Shown piece by piece: positions 56,761 through 64,000 of a stretch of DNA of 64,000 nucleotides. The DNA comes from Ascaphus truei. Taxonomy: Eukaryota > Chordata > Amphibia > Anura > Ascaphidae. A program made the translations under genes and the position numbers. The DNA lies in the NCBI GenBank assembly GCA_036426205.1, contig CM071574.1, positions 11,908,099 through 11,972,098 on the forward strand. Direction: 5' to 3'. Below the pieces are notes generated by a model. The model saw nothing but the letters and a program-made list of their open reading frames with translations. It was not told the origin of the DNA and made no database searches. Every line of letters starts with the position of its first letter. Position 1 is the stretch's first letter.

Positions 56761-57617
56761 TTACGTGTGAGTATGTGAACATAGAATTACCTGCAACCTA
56801 ATCCCACTACGTAAGTGTCCATTGCATGTCTGACCACTGTGTTCAGGAATATAGGCCCATTATTTATACAGGTAAACATAGATTGACGTAGTACAAACTG
56901 ACATTATTTGTAAGAGACTTTAAAAGCATTGCACACATTTTTGTCAATATGTTTGATAGATGTGTTTTTAAAGCTTCTCATTCTATAAAGATTGTGTTCC
57001 TATAGCCCGTCACTGACAATTAAGGCTACTCGTGTGTGTAAGCAAGAACTGCCTAGAACAATAACTTTACATTGGAGGTGCACACCAATAGGAATTGCTG
57101 CTGCTGCTGCTGCTTCTGTTGCAATTGTGTAAGCCATGAAAAGCAAATAGCACATCAGTTTTGATATAGATAAATACAAACAATTTCTTAGGACCCATCC
57201 AGATGAAGGTGTCATTTTGCACATAAACATTCAAGCTTAAAGAAATTGTTGGAATTTATCTATAAGACTGGTGAGCTAATGTATATATTTTTATTTTATA
57301 CCTTACCTTGCCATTTTGTTACGCACTCTCTCTCTGACATGATGGCATTGCTTCTTGAAAATGTATCCTGTAGTGCTGCTACATCCAGTGCAATAGCACC
57401 TATGTATTTATGCGAGTGTATAAGTTTCCTTACAAACTATGTGAATGTATGTGCACTAATGTCTAAATGTTCACATTCACATGTCATGATGTGATTCATC
57501 TGTAGGTGATGCTGCAGTAATGTACATCATTGAACATTGTGTTGTCGTGATTTTGAGTCACGGTATTGGTTCATACATTTTTGTACTGTACCTTGATTCA
57601 TATCATATACTACTTAC
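56761..57617. other. No clear gene
   Basis: A GCT trinucleotide run (57098-57115) is present. A minus-strand stretch near 57420-57340 (KYIGAIALDVAALQDTF) might be a second exon of the transposon gene below, but this is weak. Confidence 0.35.
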
Positions 57618-58299
57618 CTTGCTCAGGGTCGGACTAACTGAGTCTTCATTCTTAATTTTGATACCGTACTTATTTATTTGTGTTCTTATCTGCTAGGTGG
57701 CCAAACAGCCGGTCGTAGTGTCTGACCACCTGCTCAACCAGGACCTCTTTCTCTTCCACTGTAAAGTATATGTTGCGCTGCCCCTCAATACCCCAACTAC
57801 TTCCTGTAGGAACTATCACAACTGGAGCCTCAGAGGTTGAGTTTCCGACAGAAGTGTGCTGCTCTCTCTCTCTTGTTGCCTACATACTCCTCCCAGAGCC
57901 ATCTTCTTGCCCCGGATCCCACAAGCCCCTGCTTGACTCCCCTCTCTCTGTTCTCACCTCTGCCCCTCTTGGCCTCATGACCTCCTCCCCAGCTCCACTC
58001 ATCACATCTCCACTCCCACTCCTCTTATGCCCACTCCCACTCCTCTCATATCCACTCCTCACACCTCCACTCCCACTCTTCCCATTCCCACTCCTGTAAT
58101 GCCCACTGCCACTCCTCTCCTTCATGTCATTCACTCCACCAACCACACACAAAAAACAGTGATTGAAAAAACTAAGAGACACTACAAAAAAACTTTCACA
58201 CTGACAAGACAAGGAAATGTGAAATGAAAATATAAGAACAGAAGACCCCTCAGTCAGATATCTCTCCAATCCCACCAAAACACACCTATCACCCAACAC
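57618..58299 (-). pseudogene. Myb/SANT-like transposon protein relic (Harbinger-type?)
   Basis: One minus-strand frame runs from about 58299 to 57674 with a single stop at 57882-57880. It starts with a low-complexity region of ERSGSGHYRSGNG-type repeats (about 58130-57960). Then comes EAPVVIVPTGSSWGIEG, followed by QRNIYFTVEEKEVLVEQVV and RHYDRLFGHLADKNTNK. The last part resembles the start of the Myb/SANT-like DNA-binding domain in the accessory protein of Harbinger/PIF transposons (FTxEExExLVxxV...YxxLFG). The frame then meets several stops. A donor-like AAG/GTAAGT lies at about 57620. No transposase is seen nearby, so the family is an inference. Confidence 0.5.
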
Positions 58300-58879
58300 C
58301 TAGCCCAGTCTGACTCTCCCTCACTTCCAAGAGCACTGTCACACGCTGTCTATAATGGCTCCATAATGTATTATGTAGGATCCGTTGTCTCGAGAGATTA
58401 TTATACCACTTCAAAAGCAAACCAAAAAAAAAACGCATGGATTGGCTGTTAAACAGAGCGTTTTACAATAGAGAATACCATTTTTTTCCTCACATTTTTT
58501 TTCCACTACTTCTGAGCTTGCCAAATCATAAATAAGCTTGTTTATCTTGGTAGATGACCCAATTTTGGATAAACTAGTAACATTGAAAAAAAAGCCCTTT
58601 ATAAAAATAAATCATCAATAAATATTGCTTTTCTGAAGAAATGCCTTCATATCCTAGAATTAGCCACCCCAACACAGAGAGAATTTACTTGTTTAAATAA
58701 GGTGCATATTAACATGTCTCCTATTCACTACATACTAGATAGTTCTTCATTTTCTTCCACAGTAATAATACAAAAATGAAACCAATAACCCTATAAATGG
58801 CATGCTCTGATATGGATATGGATATAATCTGACCTAGTGTCTGAGAAAGAAGCCTATACAAAGTTTAAAATTAAACCCT
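58300..58879. other. No recognised feature
   Basis: AT-rich sequence between the Myb-like relic and the L1 fragment. Confidence 0.4.
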
Positions 58880-59825
58880 CTCTAGTAACAAATGAAGAAA
58901 ACAATCAAGAAAAATGACATGGGCTGTTAAATGTTAAAGACTGTAATACGTTGTCATATATTTCCTGAAAATATTTTACGTTTCGGAGTAAAGCTGACAA
59001 ACTTTTAAGCAATTTATTAAGTTTGCTAAGCAAAAGAGCTTTATTGAATCAATAAAAGACTTAAATGGTACTAGATATAAGAACACAAATGATGTCTCAA
59101 AGCAATATCAAATATTTATCCCAAATTCTATGCTCAGTTTCATATATATTAAACAAATAAAGAAGACTCCTGGATGGTACTTGAGGGCAAACTTCTGCAG
59201 GTCATTACCAGCTAGAATTTCTGAACAGAGAAATTGCCTGCAAAGAAATTGAAGTGATTAGTTCCTTAAAGACGGGTAAAGCTCAAGGCCTGCAAGGCTT
59301 TGTGGCTGAGTTTTTCTTCAAGCTAATGGAAGATAAGATATTTACTAATTTACACTCTTTATATATTGTTTTATCAACTGAAGACAGTACCTCTAAGGAA
59401 TTTAAAACAGACAATATCTCTGTAACTTATAAGGACAGAGATCTCACATAACCTAGTTAAACGCAGAAAGATTAGTAATTGTATCAGGAAATATAATTTG
59501 TTAAGACCAAAAGGGATAACAATCAGTGAAAAATATTAGAAAACCTTATTTTTCAGAGGCTTTTATGAATAAGGGAGCTTCTCCTTTAAAAATACCAATA
59601 CCGAGCTCAATCATGATGTGGACATGGCATTTGGCATTTGACATGATCAACTGGGACCATGTCTTTCTCTGTAACTTTAGAAAAAGTTTCCTTTAAATCC
59701 AAAAGCTTATCTATTCATTAACAGAACCCTTTTACTATCATTTAATCTGGCTAAGGGCACAAGACAAAGCTATCCTTTATCACAACTCTTGTTTCAGCTA
59801 TTTAATTTTTGGTTAGAATAATGAA
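58880..59825 (+). pseudogene. L1 ORF2 fragment, heavily decayed
   Basis: SSLKTGKAQGLQGFVAEFFF (59254 onward) is the L1 motif normally read SLKxGKAPGPDGFxxEFYK. Further on, DVDMAFGI and NWDHVF-like sequence (about 59617-59665) and KGTRQSYPLSQLLFQLF (about 59755-59800) are the reverse-transcriptase blocks DAEKAFD and GTRQGCPLSPLLF. Stops and frameshifts are many. It is in the same orientation as the next copy and far more decayed. Confidence 0.8.
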
Positions 59826-59843
59826 ACCCCACCCAACCTATTC

Positions 59844-59869
59844 CCCCCCCCCCCCCCCCCCCCCCCCAC
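59844..59869 (+). repeat. Poly-C tract
   Basis: About 25 consecutive C between the two L1 copies. The length may be unreliable. Confidence 0.9.
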
Positions 59870-60269
59870 GAAGAAACCCCAAGCAAAACCTAACACTCCA
59901 AAATGGATATAAAAAAAAAAAAAACATATATACAACCCTTTTGTCTAACATGTTAATAGTATAGGTAATTAAGCCTCCTAAGGAGCATGGTAGCATGAAC
60001 AAGAATAAGAGGCCACACAAGAGGAAGGAGTGTGGCCATCCTCTCTGGATAAAAGTGAAGTACAATACATGATTAAGTTGACAAAGTTCAGAAATGTTAA
60101 TGTTAAGTTCCAAGTTAAGGATCTCTCTTATAAGATGGGAAACTCTATAGTACCCAAACATAATAGGGAAAGCCTAAAACCAAAAATTAGATATAAAAAT
60201 AAATGGGGTGAAGTTAACAGATGGAATAAAAAAAATAACACTTCAGATAACACAAGAAACAATACATAA

Positions 60270-63200
60270 ATGCCAGTAAAAATAGCTTCCTGGAATGTCA
60301 AGGGACTAAACAACCCCATCAAGCGTAAAAAAAATACTGAATTATTTGGAAAAAAAAGAGAATAGATATTGCATTTTTGCAAGAAACACACTTAGACATT
60401 AAGGAATCTACAAAACTACAAAGGGACTGGGTGGGACAATGTGTATTCTCTCCGGCAACCCATAAAAAAGCAGGGGTCGCCATTCTAATTAAAAAAAATA
60501 TTCCAGTAGAGATCATCTCGACAGAGACAGACGAAGCAGGCAGACTGATAATAGCAAAAATTAAAACGGCCGAAAGAGAATATATCCTAGGTAATATCTA
60601 CGGCCCCAACGACCATAATCCAATATTTTTCCGAGACCTAACACAAAGAATCCTTAAATATAAAGGCACCAACTTAATACAGGGAGGAGACTGGAATGCG
60701 GACCAAGATGTATTTATGGACAGATCTAGCTATAGGAAGGGAGCTCCATCCTCAAATATACAAACAAAAAACATGTCGCAAATAAAAAGCGCCCTAGGCC
60801 TTGTTGATGCATGGAGGACCTTTTAACCCCACGGAAAAAGAATACTCCTTCTACTCTAGTGTCCACGCGACCTTTTCAAGAATTGATAGTTTTCTAACTA
60901 GCGAAGGGCTAATAAATAAGATATCAAAAGTAGATATTGGAGAAATAGTAATCCCAGATCATGCCCCCATATTCATCGAAATTGAAATGAACATAGATAT
61001 GAGAAGCCCAAACACTTGGAGATTCCCAAACTATCTAGCACAGAGTAAAAAAATCAGAGAATTCTTGCGAAATAAGTGGAGAGAGTTCGAAATTGATCAT
61101 GAAGCCCACAAGACCGATCCAGTATTGTTCTGGGAAACCTCAAAAGCAGTCATGAGGGGCCAAATCATCTCATACATCAGTAGATTCAAGAGGGAAGCCA
61201 ATAAAGGCTTTAACCAGGCAAGCAAGGAATTAGGGCAAGCTTATAAAACGCTCAAGATGAAAGACACCCAAAATAACAGAGAAAACTATTGGCAGAAAAA
61301 AGCAGCTTGTGAAATCTGTTTAGAAAAACAAGAAATTAGGAAAAATACAGCTAGAGAGACCACATTCTTCAATCACGGGAACAAATCAGGTAGACTCCTG
61401 GGAAACCTCATGAGAGGATATAAAAACATAAAACCTATTGCGAAAATAAAAGATTTAAATGGAGCAATAACCACAGACCCAGAAAACATAACCTTTATCT
61501 TTAAAAAGTACTATGATAAACTATACGAAAAAGGAACTATCAATTTAGCAAATAGAACAAGGTTCTTTGAAAAACTTAAAATCCCGAAAATCAATGCAGA
61601 CCAACTAGCGAATATTAACGCCCCTATAACATCCAAAGAACTTACAGACACTATAGGTAATTTAAAGACTTTTAAGGCCCCTGGACCAGACGGTCTGTCA
61701 GGAGAATATTACAAAATAGTCAAGGAAGGCATAAACGCCCCACTGAAAAACACGTTTCAGATACTCCTAGAAGGGAAAGGTGCCCTACCCTCAAGCGAAA
61801 TGGCCCATATAAAAATCATTCACAAGCCCGGGAAAGACCCTCTTCTGCCAGAGTCATATAGGCCAATCTCCTTGATAAACCAAGACATCAAGATCTTTAC
61901 AAAAATAATAGCAGATAGACTAGCTAAAATACTTCCAACTATTATTCACCCAGACCAATCGGGCTTTATAAAAGGAAGATCAGGAGTAAAAAATATCCGA
62001 AAGGTCATTTCAGCTATCCTCTGGGCACAGAAACACAAGATAAAAAATGCGGCTGTGGTCGCTATAGACGCCGAAAAGGCGTTTGACAACGTACTCTGGG
62101 ACCACGTACACTTTATGCTAGACAAATTTGTTTCAGTGGGAATATCACCTCTGTCTTAAATACCCTGTATAACAAACCAAAAGCCAAGATAATAGCGTCT
62201 GTTGCATTTCAGAGCCCTTCTCGCTCCATAGAGGGACGAGACAGGGATGCCCACTGTCCCCGCTGCTATTCAACTTAGCAATAGAACCGCTAGGACACTA
62301 TTTGAGACAGATGACTGAGTTCAAGGGTATAAGGATGGGCAAAATAGACCTGAGACTAGCAATGTTTGCCGATGACATCCTCCTGTTCCTGGCAAACCCA
62401 GAGGAATCGGTAGGAAAAATACTCGAGGCCTTATTAACATTCGGGTCATTTGCGGGCTTCAAAATCAATGTCTCCAAAACTGAACTCCTATACATTAATA
62501 AACCAATGGGAACCAGAGATACAGCTAAGATACCGATTAAAATAACAACGACCCCAATAAAATATCTAGGGATAAAATTAGAAGCAGATCTGACAAAATT
62601 ATATGAAAACAACATCAAACCAGTAATTAAAAAGATCTTAGAAGAACTAAGGTCATGGATGGCCTTCCCACTGTCCCTCTTCGGAAGAATATGTGCTATT
62701 AAGATGATATCTTTCGCAAGATTATTATATCCACTACAGACCTTGCCCCTTCTACTTAAACATAAAGACGTCAAAGAATTAAATAAAGGGATAAATAAAT
62801 TTATATGGAATGAGAAGAGAACTAGAATAGCCCAACAGCTAACAGATGACAAAGGAAGGTGGGGCAACAAATATCCCAAATATGTAGAATATAACTTGGC
62901 TGTATTCTAAGGCACGTGGGGACTGGATATTAGACGGGGAGCTATATTCCTCCCCGGAAATTGAGAAGCAATTCTCCGATCAATATTCGCTACCCGAGAT
63001 CCCTCCATATAGATGGAACAAATTACCCCAGGAAATCAGGTCAAATGTACTAATCAGAGACATCATTATGACATGGAGAGCAACTAGAAAAATTTAATTT
63101 ATCTCACTCGTACCTCTAAATTCACCCCTATCCAGGAAACTAATTTTCCCCCCAGGAAAGAAATAACAAAAAATTTCCATATATGGAATAAAAAAAGGGA

Positions 63201-64000
63201 TTAAATGAATGCCTGGGCCATATCATTAATGAGAAAAACAGGACTTTATGTCTTACCAAGAAGTCGACGAAATATGATCTCCGTGAGAATCAAATATATC
63301 CCTAACTCCAACTGATAAATTATGGCAGAAGCCTCCCACGATTATAAAAACATATTATTAAACATAACGCCTTCGACAGAAGCCCACTTTTTGCAGGACA
63401 CAAGACCCCCCAAACACTCCTTAGAAATCTATAAATTAATCAGAGACAAGGAAATGAAAAAAACAACAGCAAAAATGTAAAAAGCCTGGCAACAAGACTT
63501 TGAGGAAGTGAGACTATGGAAGATCTGTGTGTGGGGATACACCAGAACTCATAAATTAATAGTCTCTGAAAGCTGGGAGAGATGCAATTCAAATCATGCA
63601 ACCGAGCATATATACCTTTATGAGACAGGTGAAAATGTAGACATAGGTACTACACTGCCCAAATGTAGACAAGAGAGGGCAACCTCAAACATTGCTTCTG
63701 GAATGCAAAAAATCTCGATGTTTCTGGGATCAAATATTAAACTTTATCAAGGCTGTGACAAACGTGGAATGGGAAAAACACCGCTAGACTACCCACTGCT
63801 ATTCGCTAACACGGACCCCATGCAATTAGGATATATAAATAACAAAGCACTCCTTCCAACAAAATGATCCTCCTAACTGCTAGAAAGGCAATATGCATGA
63901 AATGGCTGGAACCAGAAGCCCCAACATGGAATTAATTAAATCCCTATAAAAGCTCATAACTATCGACAAAATAATGACAAACCAGAGAGAGAATACCTCA
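60270..64000 (+). pseudogene. L1 ORF2, near-complete but frameshifted
   Basis: ORF2 starts at ATG 60270 with MPVKIASWNVKGLNNP. The APE endonuclease follows with FLQETHL (about 60374), NIYGPNDHN, GGDWN (usual form GGDFN), RIDSFLTSE and PDHAP. The reverse transcriptase follows with FKAPGPDGLSGEYY, SYRPISLINQD, IDAEKAFDN (about 62065) and the catalytic FADD at 62365-62376. GTRQGCPLSPLLFNLAIE lies between the last two, across frames. The thumb-like LFGRICAIKM and FIWNEKRTRIAQQL come next. Frame breaks occur in the A-runs at about 60327 and 60350, in a T-run at about 60830, near 62140-62230, and after 62900, where stops become frequent. The element nicks DNA and copies its RNA at the nick when intact; this copy cannot. 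ORF1 is not seen upstream, and the 3' end is outside the window. Confidence 0.93.

Overview
The window looks like nuclear DNA of a vertebrate, most likely a frog or toad. The one host-gene anchor is a short minus-strand exon at 5897-5978. It encodes the signal peptide and start of LRP1B, the giant LDL-receptor-related protein 1B, and ends in a clean GT splice donor. Positions 1-5896 are therefore the beginning of LRP1B intron 1, and everything above about 6.1 kb lies upstream of the gene. No other host exon, rRNA or intact tRNA gene was found. The organism is an inference from the mobile-element mix (hAT MITEs, Penelope-like elements, L1, L2/CR1-like LINE with a MIR-like SINE, Harbinger-like relic) and from recalled amphibian repeats.

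Layout. 0-24 kb is fairly unique, AT-rich DNA dotted with small DNA transposons, four of them with exact 8-bp target duplications (2186-2563, 11104-11266, 12102-12382, 20751-21313). It also holds an L2/CR1-like LINE tail (16.6-17.3 kb) and a Penelope-type insertion with a 15-bp duplication (21993-23103). 25.0-36.1 kb is a large inverted repeat with arms of about 3.2 kb around a 4.8-kb centre. Each arm carries a MIR-like SINE and a family of internal direct repeats. Penelope-type 3' ends lie at both outer junctions, and a decayed Penelope GIY-YIG endonuclease gene follows at 36.8-37.7 kb. 38.4-51 kb is a mosaic of related repeat blocks in opposite orientations, studded with at least eight copies of one hairpin. 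In the middle sit a DNA element holding four repeated mini-exon-like cassettes (42375-44506) and a solo LTR (44521-45647). 51.2-53.9 kb is one LTR nested in another. 55.7-58.3 kb holds palindromic MITEs and a decayed Myb/SANT-like transposon gene. 58.9-64 kb holds two L1 ORF2 copies, the second running off the window.

The most interesting signal is a set of hammerhead-ribozyme-like motifs spread through the Penelope-type sequences. Several show the conserved C3-G8 core pair replaced by U3-A8, and two copies keep a complete type-I architecture. The window otherwise works as a mobile-element landscape upstream of LRP1B, not as an operon-like gene set.
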